Shown here: positions 23,883 to 35,000 of the stretch, piece after piece
Position numbering within the stretch: position 1 is the stretch's first letter
Layout: the number at the start of each line of letters is the position of its first letter
Origin: Apteryx mantelli
Taxonomy: Eukaryota; Chordata; Aves; Apterygiformes; Apterygidae
Reading direction: 5' to 3'
Assembly: GCF_036417845.1 (NCBI RefSeq)
Contig: NC_090015.1
Coordinates: 371,781 to 435,780, forward strand
DNA: 64,000 nucleotides
Made by a program: the position numbers and the translations under genes
The notes under the pieces: model-generated
The model's input: only the letters and a program-made list of their open reading frames with translations
Database searches by the model: none
Told to the model about the DNA's origin: nothing

Positions 23883-25670
23883 CGGTGGGGACATCACGGG
23901 GAACATCAGAGGAACATCATGGGGACATCAAAGGAACATCATGGGGACATCAGAGGAACATCATGGGGACATCGCGGCAACATCATGGGAACGCCACGGG
24001 AACATCGCGGGGACCAGAGGGATCACGCGGGGACATCAACCGCGTGGGGACGTCGCGGGATCGGGGACCCCGTGGGGACACCACGGGGACATCACAGGAA
24101 CATCACGAGAACATTGCAGGCACCACAGGGGTCGCAGGGGAACATCAACCGTGCAGGGATATCGGGGGGATTAGGGATCCCATGGGGACACCACAGAGAC
24201 CGGAGCATCATGGATATCGCGGGGACATCACGGGCACCACAGGGAGCATGCGGACATCACAGGAACGTCAGAAGAGCATCACGAGAACATCGTGGGGACG
24301 GGGGTTATGTGGGGACATCGACCATGCGCGGACATCGGGGGGATCGGGGACATCATGGGGACATCAAAAGGACAGGGGTCATGTGGGGACATCAACCATG
24401 CAGGAACACCGTGGGGATTGGGGACCCCATGGGGACATCATGGACACCAAAGCATCAGGAACACCATGAGGACGTGACAAGGATGGGGACCGTGTGGGGA
24501 CATTGACCATGCAGGGACATCATGGGGACCAAGGACCCCGTGGGGACATCATGCAAACCAGAACATCATGGACATTACAGGGACATCACAGGGACGGGGA
24601 TCACGTAGGGACACCACAAGGACCAGGACATCATGAACATCATGGTGACACCGCGGGCACAGGAGTCACATGAGGACATTGACCATACGGGGACATTGCG
24701 GGGATCAGGGACCCCACGGGGACATCACGGGGATGTCGCGGGAACGGGGATCACGCAGGGACAGGGATCGTGCAGGGACATCACGGGCACCAGGGCCATC
24801 ACGGGGACATCAAGGGCACAAGGGCGTCACGGACGTCGCAGGGACGTCACAGGGACCAGGGACCCCCATGGGGACACCATGGAGACCAGGCCATCGTGGC
24901 ATCGCGAGGACATCACGGGGACGTCCACCATTCACGAACACCACGGGGACGGGGGCATCGCAGACGTCACGGGGACATCACAGGGACGGGGATGTCGCGG
25001 GGATGTCGAAGGAACCAGGGCGTTGTGGGTGGCAGAGGGACATCGTGGGGACATTGCGGCACCGGGGGATGTCGCAGGTACCACCAGCATCGTGGGGACA
25101 TCGCAGGCAGCCGGAACGTCACAGTGACATCGCAGGCACCGAGACGTTGGCATGTCGTGGGGACGTCATGGACGCCAGGAGCATCGTGGGGACGTCGCAG
25201 GCACAGGGGACATCGAGGGGACGTCATGGGTACAGGGAACATCGTGGGGACGTCGCAGGCGCCAGGGCCATCGCAGGGATGTTGTGGACACCGGAGACGT
25301 TGTGGGGAGACCAGGAACATCGTCGGGGCGTTGCGGGGACATCACAGGTGCCAGGAACATCGCGGAGATGTTGGGGACAGCAGGGACACCGTGGGGACGT
25401 CGTGGACATCAGGAGCATCGTGGGGACGTCGTAGACACCGGGGACGTCGTGGAAATGTTGCGGACGCCAAAAACATCATGGGGATGTTGCGGACGCCAGG
25501 AACGTTGCGGACACCAGGGATGTCACGGACACCAGGAATGTCACGGACACCAGGGACACCGCAGGGACGTTGTAGATCCCGGGGACGTCGTGGGAGCATC
25601 GCAGACACCAGGAACACCGCGGGGACGTCGTGGATCCCAGGGACATCGCGGACACCGGGGACACGGCGGG
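23883..25670. repeat. GGGGACATCACGGGGAC minisatellite (1.8 kb)
   Basis: Short degenerate units (ACATCRYGGGGAC with AACATCATGGGGACATC variants). It lies between the CXXC exon and the upstream CpG island, so it is the probable FBXL19 first intron. ORFs through it are repeat artefacts. Confidence 0.85.
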
Positions 25671-25671
25671 C

Positions 25672-25710
25672 GCGGGCGGAAGACGAGGAGAACCGGGAGA
25701 TGCTCGGTGA
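25672..25710 (+). other. Orphan exon-like stretch
   Basis: Unlike its surroundings, this stretch reads RAEDEENREMLG in the plus frame and ends at a consensus donor (CTCGGTGAGAGC). No acceptor-exon partner or gene could be identified. It could be a fragment of a plus-strand exon, or chance. Confidence 0.2.
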
Positions 25711-26040
25711 GAGCCGGCCCTGCCCCGGGGCGCCCCGACACCGGGGGGGGGGGACGATGACGCCGCGCTGGGGACACCGGGGGGGGGAACCTCCCGGGGG
25801 ACGGGGGGGGGGTCAAACCGGGTTGGCAGCGCCGGGGGGACGCGGGGACACCCGGACGCCTGGGTCCCCGGGGAGGGGGGGGGCGGATAGGGAGCCGGAC
25901 ACCTGGGCCCCCCGGACGCCTGGGCCCCATGGCCAAGGCCTGTCACTGGGGGGGGGGGGGATCGGGGTCCCCTCGGGGTCCCGGTGCAGGGGGGGCCCGA
26001 TACGGGGGGGGCCCGGCGCGGGGGGGGGGTCCGGTCTCAC

Positions 26041-27240
26041 CTGCTGGCGGTCGCCGGGGCCGGGCGCGGAGCCATCGCCGGGGCCGCGCGGTGGGGCCGG
26101 GCCGCGCGGTGGGGCCGGGCCGGGCCGGGCCGGGCCGGGGGGGTCCGCGGCGGCCGCCGCCCCCCCGCGTCCCCCCCCCCGGGCGGGGCCCCCCCGCTTA
26201 GCGCGGCGGCGGCGGCGGCGGCGGGGGGGGCGGGGGAGGGGGAGGGGCGGCCGCCGCGGGCCCCCCCCTCCCCCCGGGGGCGGGCGGGGGAGGGGGGGTG
26301 GCGGCGGGGGGCGGGGGGGGCCGCGGGCGCCCCGCCCCCACCCCCACCCCCGCCCCTCCCCCCGCGGCGGGGCTCAGCGGGGTCGCGGCGGGAGCGGGGG
26401 GGGCGGCCGCCCCTCCCCCACCCGCATGCGGAGGGGGCGGGGCCGGCGGCGGCCCCTCCCCCTGCCTGCCCGCCCCTCCCCCCCTGCGCGGCGGGGCGGG
26501 GGAGGGGCGCCGCCCTCCCCCCCGCTTAGCGCGGCGGCGGCGGCAGCGGCAACGGCGGCGGCGGCGGCGGCTGCTCGGTGCGGGCGGGCGGGCGGCGGCG
26601 CGGCCTCCGCCGTGGCCCCGCCCCCGCCGCCCACGCGAAATGGCGCCGCGCGCGGGGCGCGCCGGGAGTCGTAGTCCCGCGGCGCCGGGCGGCGCGGCGG
26701 GCGCGCGGGGGCCGCCGGGAGATGGAGGCGGTGGCGGCCCCGCCCCCGCGCTGCTTGCGCACGCGCCTCACCTCCCTCCCCGCCCCGGGAAGTGACGTTT
26801 TCTGCCGCCGCCTGGAGAGGAAGTCGCCTCCGCGCCCTCCCGCCCCCGCCGGAAGTGGACTGTGTAGGGCGCGGGCGGATGATAGAGACTCGCGGAGGAC
26901 TCGCCCCGCCCGCGCCCGCGGGTACGCCCCCGCCCCGGCACCATCGAGTGGGCGGCGCGCGCGGACAGAGCGTCCCGCCGCGGCCCCCGGCGCCCCCTTC
27001 AGCCCGCCCGGCGCGGCGCGGGTTAACACCATCGAGCGGGCGGTCCTCCGGGCGGCCGCGAGCGGCCCCAGGGCGCGGGGGCGGAAGCGGGCGGGCCCGG
27101 AGGCCCGCGACAATAGCGGCGCTTCCTGCACCGGGGCCCGGCGGCCCCGCGCGGCGGGCGGGGGCAGCGGGGGCGGCGGGGGCCGGGGCTGCCGCCGCCG
27201 CCGCGGGGTGCATGGAGGGGGCCCCGCGGGCGGTGAGTGG
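26041..27240. promoter_or_regulatory. CpG island between FBXL19 and the zinc-finger gene (probable bidirectional promoter)
   Basis: 1.2 kb of CpG-dense, largely non-repetitive DNA with many GC boxes and GGAAGTG (ETS-type) words near 26790 and 26850. It lies between the 5' ends of two divergent genes, and minisatellites are absent, in contrast to flanking DNA. On the minus strand an ATG (26073-26075) opens a short coding stretch (MAPRPAPATAS) ending at a donor at 26041, a candidate first exon or upstream ORF of FBXL19. Confidence 0.65.
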
Positions 27241-27519
27241 CGCCGGGGGGGCCGCGGCGGGGAGGGGGCCGGTGCCGTAGGGGGGGCCGGGGCGGATCGG
27301 GGGGGGCCCGGGGCAGATCTCGGTGTCCCGGGGCAGATCTGGGGGGTCCCGGGGCAGATCTGGGGGGTCTCAGGGCAGGTGTTGGGGCCCCTGGGGCAGA
27401 TCTAGGGGCCCCCGGGGCAGATCCGGGGGGCCCCGTGTGGGGCCGCGCCGCGCCGGGGGGCCTTGTCTCACCCCATCTCCCCCCCAGGGCCGGGGGCTGA
27501 CGGCGTCGGGGGCCCCGAG

Positions 27520-30500
27520 ATGGACGACGGGGGGGCGCTGGGCCAGGCCCCCCCGGAGCTGCTCCGCGACGCCAGCGCCCCGGGTAAGGCGGGGGGGGTA
27601 TTGCCCCGGGGGGGGGCCCGGACACCTGGGCCCCCCCTGCCGGCCGCACTGTGGGTGCCGCGGTGACCCGGGGGGCCCCGGACACCTGGGCCCCCCCCGA
27701 GCCCCTGTCTGTGTCCGCAGGGTTCCCACTGCCCGGCCCCGAGGAGCCCGGCATCCCCCCGGCCCGGGGCGGCCGTGCAGGTGAGGGGCCGGAGACGGGG
27801 GTGTGGGGCTGGAGAAGGGGATGTGGGGCTGGAGAAGGGGATATGGGGACAGGAAGGGAATACAGGGGTGGGGAGACGGATGGAGAGATGGACAGAGGGA
27901 CACAGGGATGGGGGGGGGATGCAGGGATGGAGAAAAGCTTACAAGGACTGAAAAAAGGGACGGAGGAATGGATGTGGGGATGGAGACAGGGATGTGAGCA
28001 TGGAGCGAACAATGGAACAAAAAACAGAGGAATGGAAGAGATAAGGAAAAAGGAATGAAAAAATGAAAAAGTTGAAAAAATGAACAGAAGCAGGGACATG
28101 GGGACGGAGACAGAAATGGGAAAAGACATGGGAACAGAAACAGTCACGTGGGAATAGAAGAAAAGAGGGTAGAGAAATGAAAGAAGGAATGAACTGATGG
28201 ATGCGGGGATGGATGTGGGGATGGAAGCAGGGTTATGGGGATGGAGGAGGGAGTGGAACAAGACACTGGGGAACGGAGCAAGGGATGGAAAAAGGGATGG
28301 AGAAAGAGATGAAGTGATGGATGTGGGGATGGATGCGAAGATGGGGCGAAAGATGCAGGAATGCAGAAAGGGATGGAGAGGAAGATGGAGGCATGTAGGA
28401 AGGGATGAAGGGAAGGATGTGGGGCCAGATGGAGGCTGGGGCTGACGCCGCCGTCCCGTCCCTGTGCCCGCAGGTTCCTCCCGCTCGCCGTCCCCGTCCC
28501 CGCCATCCTCGCTGCGGGGCGGCCGCGCCGGAGCCGGAGCCGGAGCTGTGTCCAGAGCTGGAGCTGTGGCCGGAGCCGGAGCCGTGGCCGTGGCCGTGGC
28601 CGGACGCGGAGCGGGGCCGGGCCGGGGGTGGCCGCGGCGGCGCCGGGGCTCCCCGCGGCGGCGCTGGCCGGGCGCGGGGCCAGGCCGGGGAGCGTCCGCG
28701 CCGGCGCGGGCCTTCGAGTGCGGCGAGTGCGGGAAGCGCTTCGGCCTGAGCTCCCACCTCATCCGGCACCAGCGGAGCCACACGGGCGAGCGGCCCTTCG
28801 GCTGCGGCGCCTGCGGCAAGGCCTTCGCCCAGCGCTCCGACCTGGCGCGCCACCAGCGCACGCACACGGGCGAGCGCCTCTACCGCTGCGGCGACTGCGG
28901 CAAGCGCTTCGCCGAGAGCTCCCACCTGCTGCGCCACCGCGTCACCCACTCGGGCGAGCGGCCCTTCCAGTGCCGCGTCTGCGGCAAGAGCTACGGCGAC
29001 AGCTCCTACCTGGCCGTGCACCAGCGCGCCCACACCGGCGCCCGGCCCTACCGCTGCCCCCGCTGCGGCAAGGCCTTCGCCCGCAGCTCCACCCTCGCCC
29101 GCCACCAGCGCGTCCACGGCCCCGCCCCCGGCCCTGGCCCCGCCCCCGGCCCCTGGGTGGGGCGGGGCCGGGGGCGGGGCCGGGCACGCCCCCCCGAGGA
29201 GGAGGAGGAGGAGCGGCAGGAAGGCTGGGAAGGGCTCGGACGCATCGGACACGCCCCCTCGGGGAAGCTCCGCCCCCCAGCTGGCACGTGGCAGGGGCTC
29301 GCACTCGATGGGCACACCCCCTCGGGGAAGCTCCGCCCTCAAGATGGTGAGTGGGAGGAGCTTGGACGCATTGGACACACCCCCTCGGGAAAGCTCTGCC
29401 CTCAAGAGGATGCGTGGGAAGCGCTTGGACACGCCTCCTTGGGGAAGCCTCACCTTCAAGATGGTGAGTGGGAGGAGCTTGGATGCCCCAGACACTCCCC
29501 CTCGAGGAAGCTCCGCCCTCAAGATGGCAGGTGGGAGGAGCTCAGGCACAGACATGTTCTCTTGGAGAAGCTCCACCCCCAAGAGGATGTGTGGGAAACA
29601 CTTGGACACGCCCCCTCGGGGAAGCTCCGCCCTCAAGATGGCAAGTGGGAGGAGCTTGGACACATCAGACACACCTCGGGGAAGCTCCGCCCCCAAGAGG
29701 ATGTGTGGGAAGCACTTGGACACGCTCCCTTGGGGAAGCCCTGCCCCCAAGATGGCGAATGGGAGGAACCTGGACATGGACACGCCCCTTCAGGGGAGCC
29801 CCGCCCCCAAGAGGACACACAGGAGGGGCTGGGGCATGGACACGCCCCCTTGTGGAAGCTCCACCCCAAAGAGGACATGTGGGAGGGGCTGGGATACGCC
29901 CCCCTGGGGAAGCCCCACCCCAGAGAGGACAAGTGGGAGGGGCTCAGACACGGACACACCCTGCTGGGGAAGTCCCGCCCTGGTGATGATGAATGGGTGG
30001 GGCTCAGGCACTGCCCCGCCTCCCCAGACAAAGAGCCCCGCCCCCCAGAAGGTGGGTGGGAGGAGCTCAGGCACAGCCCTGCCACCTCTGAGGATGGACC
30101 CCACCCACCCGGAGAGCCATGGGTGGGGCTGGGGGGAAGCTCCGCCTCCTCAGAGGATGAGCCCTGCCCCTCAGAGGATGAGTGGGAGGAGCTGATGGAC
30201 TGCCCCGCCCCTGCGGCGGGTGAGCCACACCCCCTGGGTGAGAGGTGGGTGGGGCTGGGGCAGAGCCCCACCCCCTCAGAGGAGGAGTCGGATCCAGCAG
30301 AGTGGGAGGAGCCTCTGCACTGCCCTGCCCCCCTGAGACAGCGAGGGCTCCCAGTGGGAGATGGGTGGGTGGGGCCTGAGCGTGGCTCCGCCCCTGCAGG
30401 CGGGTGGGAGGAGCTGGGGCACTGCCCTGCCCACTCGGGTCAGAAGCCCCACCCCCTGGGCATGTGGGCAGGGCTGCGAGGTGGCCCTGCCCCGGCAGAC

Positions 30501-30650
30501 GGGGCCTCCAGCCTATCGGAGGAAGAGGAGGATGGGTGGGCGGGGCCGGTAGGGGCCACCAAGCCCCACCCCCTGCCCGAGGCCCCGCCCACCCCTCCTC
30601 CCGCCACCAATCACCTGCGGATCGTGGGGTGGCAGTGGGGGGTGGAGTGA
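27520..30650 (+). CDS. C2H2 zinc-finger protein with five fingers and a long repeat tail
   Basis: Probable nuclear DNA-binding protein. Exons: 27488-27583 (ATG at 27520), 27721-27780, 28474-30650; phases join cleanly to an ORF of 766 residues. The N-terminus (MDDGGALGQAPPELL) and a Gly/Ala/Arg-rich linker lead to five complete C2H2 fingers at 28713-29118 (first FECGECGKRFGLSSHLIRH, last YRCPRCGKAFARSSTLARH) with TGERPF-type linkers. After the last finger the frame stays open for about 500 residues to TGA at 30648-30650. This tail is a degenerate 18-23-residue repeat with consensus GH-x-APSGKLRPQ-[ED]-x-x-WEEL; later copies drift towards CPAP and PHP. AATAAA at 30807 fits a transcript ending just after this stop. 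Orthology is not settled: ZNF48 and ZNF771 lie near TBC1D10B in human, but the fingers do not clearly match either. No KRAB or SCAN domain was seen. Confidence 0.78.
27781..28440. repeat. A/G-rich minisatellite GGGATGGAGAAAGGGATG (zinc-finger gene intron)
   Basis: Purine-rich on the plus strand with GGGATGGA, GATGTGGGGATGG and AGGAATGGA words. Lower GC than most of the window. Lies between exons 27721-27780 and 28474-30650. Confidence 0.75.
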
Positions 30651-30806
30651 GCCGGCGACTGGGGGGGGTGTTGCTAGGCAACGCCAGTTGCTCGGCAATG
30701 GGGGTGCCAGACAGGGCAGGGGGCGGGGCTTCTGTGTTGCCAGGCGACCATTGCTAAGGGCGACCCCCCCTCACCCACTTGCCGGAGTGGGAGGTCAATG
30801 GGGATC

Positions 30807-30812
30807 AATAAA
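30807..30812 (+). terminator. Polyadenylation signal AATAAA of the zinc-finger gene
   Basis: AATAAA lies 157 bases after the TGA of the zinc-finger ORF and is followed by GACCTGACGAGC. It is the only canonical signal near and supports a short 3' UTR. Confidence 0.75.
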
Positions 30813-30844
30813 GACCTGACGAGCACTTGGCTCCGCCTCCTTCT

Positions 30845-31505
30845 GCATCCGGGAACCCCCCCAAAGGGACCCAGGCATCCGGGAACCCCCCCCAAAGGGA
30901 CCCAGGCATCCGGGAACCCCCCCCAAAGGAACCCAGGTGTCCAGGACCCCCCCCAAAGGGACCCAGGCATCCGGGAACCCCCACCCCAAAGGAACCCAGG
31001 CATCTGGGAACCCCCCCAAAGGGACCCAGGCATCCGGGAACCCCCCTCAAAAGGACCCAGGCGTCCGGGAACCCCCCCCCAAAGGGACCCAGGCATCCGG
31101 GAACCCCCCCCAAAGGGACCCAGGCGTCCAGGAACCCCCCCCAAAGGAACCCAGGTGTCCAGGACCCCCCCCCAAAAGGACCCAGGCATCCAGGACCCCC
31201 CCCAAAGGGACCCAGGTGTCCAGGACCCCCCCAAAGGGACCCAGGCGTCCGGGACCCCCCCCCCAAAGGGACCCAGGCGTCCAGGACCCCCCCCAAAGGG
31301 ACCCAGGTGTCTGTGAACCCCCCCACAAGGGACCCAGGCGTCTGGGACCCCCCCCCAAAGGGACCCAGGCGTCCGGGAACCCCCCTCAAAAGGACCCAGG
31401 CATCCAGGACCCCCCCCCAAAGGGACCCAGGTGTCTGTGAACCCCCCCAAAGGGACCCAGGCGTCCGGGAACCCCCTGCAAAGGGACCCAGGCGTCCGGG
31501 TGCCT
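30845..31505. repeat. CCCAAAGGGACCCAGGCGTCCGGGA minisatellite
   Basis: About 20 units of roughly 30-36 bases, with core GGGACCCAGGCGTCCGGGAA alternating with CATCCAGGACC variants, immediately after the zinc-finger gene. A clean array of the dispersed core motif; intergenic. Confidence 0.9.
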
Positions 31506-31554
31506 CTTCCTGCCCACCCCCCAGAGGGGGCTGGTGAAGGGCCGCCTGTGGCGT

Positions 31555-32069
31555 CCCCCATTGGCTGCTGCCCGGCCGACTGCCAGCCCTGCCCTCTGAT
31601 TGGCCGGGAGCACTGTCCATCTGGGCAGCCCCACCCCCTTCCCAGTGCAGCTGGACATCGATTGGCCAGAAGATCAGCCAGTCACTCTCTCTGCCAGCTG
31701 ATTGGCTGCACACTCCCCTGCCCACCCCCAGCTCCCTATTGGCTGGAGAACTGCCTGTAGCTGATTGGCCGAGCCACCGCCCCTCTTCCCCTCCCCATTT
31801 GCTGCCGCCTTCCCCCAACCCCACTTCCTCTTCCTGCCCCGCCGGGCCCGCCCCCCTCCCCACGCCGCCCAATGAGCGCCGCCGCTGCTGGCAGGGCCGG
31901 GCCGGGATTGGCCGGGGCGGGCGGGCTGCGCGCGCATCGCCGCGGCGACGGGAGGGCGGGGGAGGGGTCGCTGCGGTCCCTGCCAGCCCCGGCGCCCCCC
32001 GCCGCCCCTCCCCCGCTCGGCCGCCCCCTCCCCCCGCGCCCGCCGGGGGGCGGGGCCCGGCCCGGCGCC
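31555..32069 (+). promoter_or_regulatory. TBC1D10B promoter with a cluster of CCAAT boxes
   Basis: Seven ATTGG (inverted CCAAT) sites at about 31560, 31596, 31661, 31699, 31738, 31760 and 31907, mostly in the context TGATTGGC, plus a direct CCAAT near 31868, then a CpG-rich segment ending at the start codon. Regular CCAAT boxes upstream of a CpG-island gene suggest NF-Y binding. The cluster looks like a degenerate repeat of about 30-65 bases. Confidence 0.6.
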
Positions 32070-35000
32070 ATGGAGACGGGGGCCCCCGCGCCCCCCCCCC
32101 GCCACGGCGCCCCCCGCTCGGCCCTCTACGGCGCCAAGATGGCCGCCCCCCGCACGCCGGGCCGGGCCGCCGGGGCGGCAGTGGCCAACGGGGTGTCGGC
32201 AGCGGCCCCCCCGGGGGCAGAGGCTGGCGCGGGGCCGGCGGCGGCCAATGAGGAGGCGGCGGTGGCGGCGGTGACCAATGAGGGGCCGGAGACCTCGGCG
32301 GCAGCCATCGTGGGGTCATCAGCAGCCAGCGTGGGGTCATCGGCGGTCATCACCGGGTCATCGGCAGCCAACGCGGGGTCAACGGTGGCCAACATGACGC
32401 CGGTGGAGACCAACACGGGGTCAATGGTAGCTGACGCGCGGGTGGCGGAGACCAAGGAGGAGTCAGAGGCCGGCACGAGGTCAACAACAGCCATCTTGGG
32501 GTCAACAACAGCCGTCTTGGGGTCAACAACAGCCGTCTCGGGGTCAACAGCCACCCCGGCATCAACAGTGGCTACATCAACGTCAACGGAAGCCATCCCA
32601 GGGTCAACGTCCACCATCTCGGTGTCAACAGCCACCCCGGAGTCAACAGTGGCCATCTTGGCGTCAACAGTGGCCAACACAGTGCCAACGGTGGCCATCT
32701 CGGCATCAGCGGCGGCCATCTCGGCATCAACAGCCACCCTGGAGTCAACGGCGGCCATCTCGGTGCCAACGGCAGCCAACACGGTGCCAACGGCGGCCAT
32801 CTTGGCGTCAATGGCGGCCATCTCAGTGCCAACGGTGGCCGTCTCGGCGCCGCCAGCGGCTGCAGTAGGGCCAGCCGGGGCTGAGGAGGGGCCAGAGGCC
32901 CCCGCGGGGGGCTCGCCGGGGGAGCGGGGGCCGGCGGCGGCCAACGGGCCGGCGCGGGGCTCGCGGGGCAGCCTGGGCCCCGGCATCCCGGGGCCGCGGG
33001 GGGCCGACCTGGACTCCGTGAGCCTCCTCTCGGGGACGCTGGAGTCGCTGGCCGGCCCCTTCCCCGACGACGCCAGCTCCCTGGGCTCCGACTCGGAGGC
33101 GGCCGGGCCGCCCTTCCGCCGCACTGACCGCTACGGCTTCCTCGGCGGCAGCCAGTACTCGGACGCCCCGTGAGTCCCCCCCGCCCGCCCCACGGCGTCC
33201 CCTCCCCCTCCTCCCCCCCGGAACGGGACGGTTCTGCCCCAAACCTGAGACCTGGGGCTGAGACCTGGCACACTCGGTGCGCCTCCCCCTTCCCACAATG
33301 CACCTGCGTTTCCCCCCCTCCACCGCGGCCTCCTGGTTCCCCGCTGGGACCCCCATGTGTGGGGTGGGGGGACACTTTGCCCTGTGGGGGGCCCCTGGGG
33401 CCATGGGGCAGCCGGGGGGCACATCCAGGGCTCACCGTGGGGCCGGGTTTTGGGGGAGATGGACCCAGGGATGTGGGGCAGCGCTTCTGGGGCTCGCTGT
33501 GGGGCCGGGTTGGGGGCAGGGCCGGCCCTGGGGGCCGCCGTGGGGCGCTGACCCCCGGCCCGGCCCCAGGGAGAGCTCGGTGCCCGTGGACGTGGCCCGG
33601 CAGCGGGAGCTGAAGTGGCTGGAGATGTTCGCGCACTGGGACAAGTGGCTCTCGCGGCGCTACCAGAAGGTGAGGGGGGCCCTGTCCCACGGCGGGCGCC
33701 AGGGCTAGGGGTCCCCTGCCCCACGGCAGGCCCCGGGGGGCGGCCATAGGGCTGGAGCGCCGGGTCGGGGGCGCCTTCACGGGGGTGGTGTGCCGGGGGC
33801 GCTCTGGTAGGTCTTTAGGCGTCTCTATGGTGCTGTTGGTGTTTGTCTGCCCCCCAAGCGGGGGGGGGGGGGGGCTTTAGCGACGGGGGGGGCAGCTGCC
33901 CCCTGGGGGCACCGGGGCTGGTCCTCCCCCTCTGCGTCGGGGCAGGGGGCAGCATCCGGGGGCCGCTCTGGCCCATCTTGGGCGTCTCCACGGTGGCCGC
34001 TCTGGCCCATCTTGGGCGTCTCCATGGTGGCCCCTCCGGTCCGTCTCGGGGACGTTCTCTCGGCGGTGGCCGGTCTCAGGCAGGTCTTGGGGATGCGGTC
34101 TCTGTGGTGGTCAGTCTCAGGGACGTTGTCTTCACGGTGGCTGGTCTTAGGGACGTCTCGGGGACATGGTGTCCACGGTGACCTGCCTCAGGGAGGTCCT
34201 TTCGGCGGTGGCTGGTCTCAGGAAGGTCTTGGGGATGTTGTCTCCATGGTGGCTGGTCTGGGGGACGTCTCAGGGACATGGTCTCCATGGTGGCCGACCT
34301 GGGGGACGTGGTCTCTGCAGTGGCTGGTTTCGGGGACATCTCGGGGACGTGGTCTCCACGGTGGTCAGTCTTGGGGACGTCTCGGGGACGTGGTGTCCGC
34401 GGTGGCTGGTCTCGGGGACATCTCGGGGACACAGTGTCTGCGGTGGCTGGTCTCGGGGACGTCTCGGGGACACGGTGTCTGCGGTGGCCGGTCTCGGGGA
34501 CATCTCGGGGACGTGGTCTCCGCAGTGGCCGGTCTCGGGGACACGGTGTCCGCGGTGGCTGGTCTTGGGGACATCTCGGGGACGTGGTCTCCGCAGTGGC
34601 CGGTCTCGGGGACGTGGTGTCCGCGGTGGCTGGTCTCGGGGACATCTCGGGGACACAGTGTCTGCGGTGGCCGGTCTCGGGGACATCTCGGGGACGTGGT
34701 CTCCGCAGTGGCCGGTCTCGGGGACACGGTGTCCGCGGTGGCTGGTCTTGGGGACATCTCGGGGACGTGGTGTCCGCGGTGGCCAGTCTTGGGGACATCT
34801 CGGGGACATGGTGTCCACAGTGGCTGGCTTCGGGGACGTCTCGGGGACATGGTGTCCACGGTGACCTGCCTCAGGGAGGTCCTCTCTGCGGTGGCTGGTC
34901 TCAGGAAGGTCTTGGGGACGTGGTCTCCATGGTGGCCGGTCTCAGGGACATCTCGGGGACGTGGTCCCCACAGTGGCTGGTCTCGGGGACATCTCGGGGA

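Noticed and set aside
26041-26075. Start of the FBXL19 protein at MAPRPAPATAS
   Set aside because: Splicing to the only nearby acceptor before the CXXC exon would meet a TAG before the conserved region; kept only as a possible first exon or upstream ORF.
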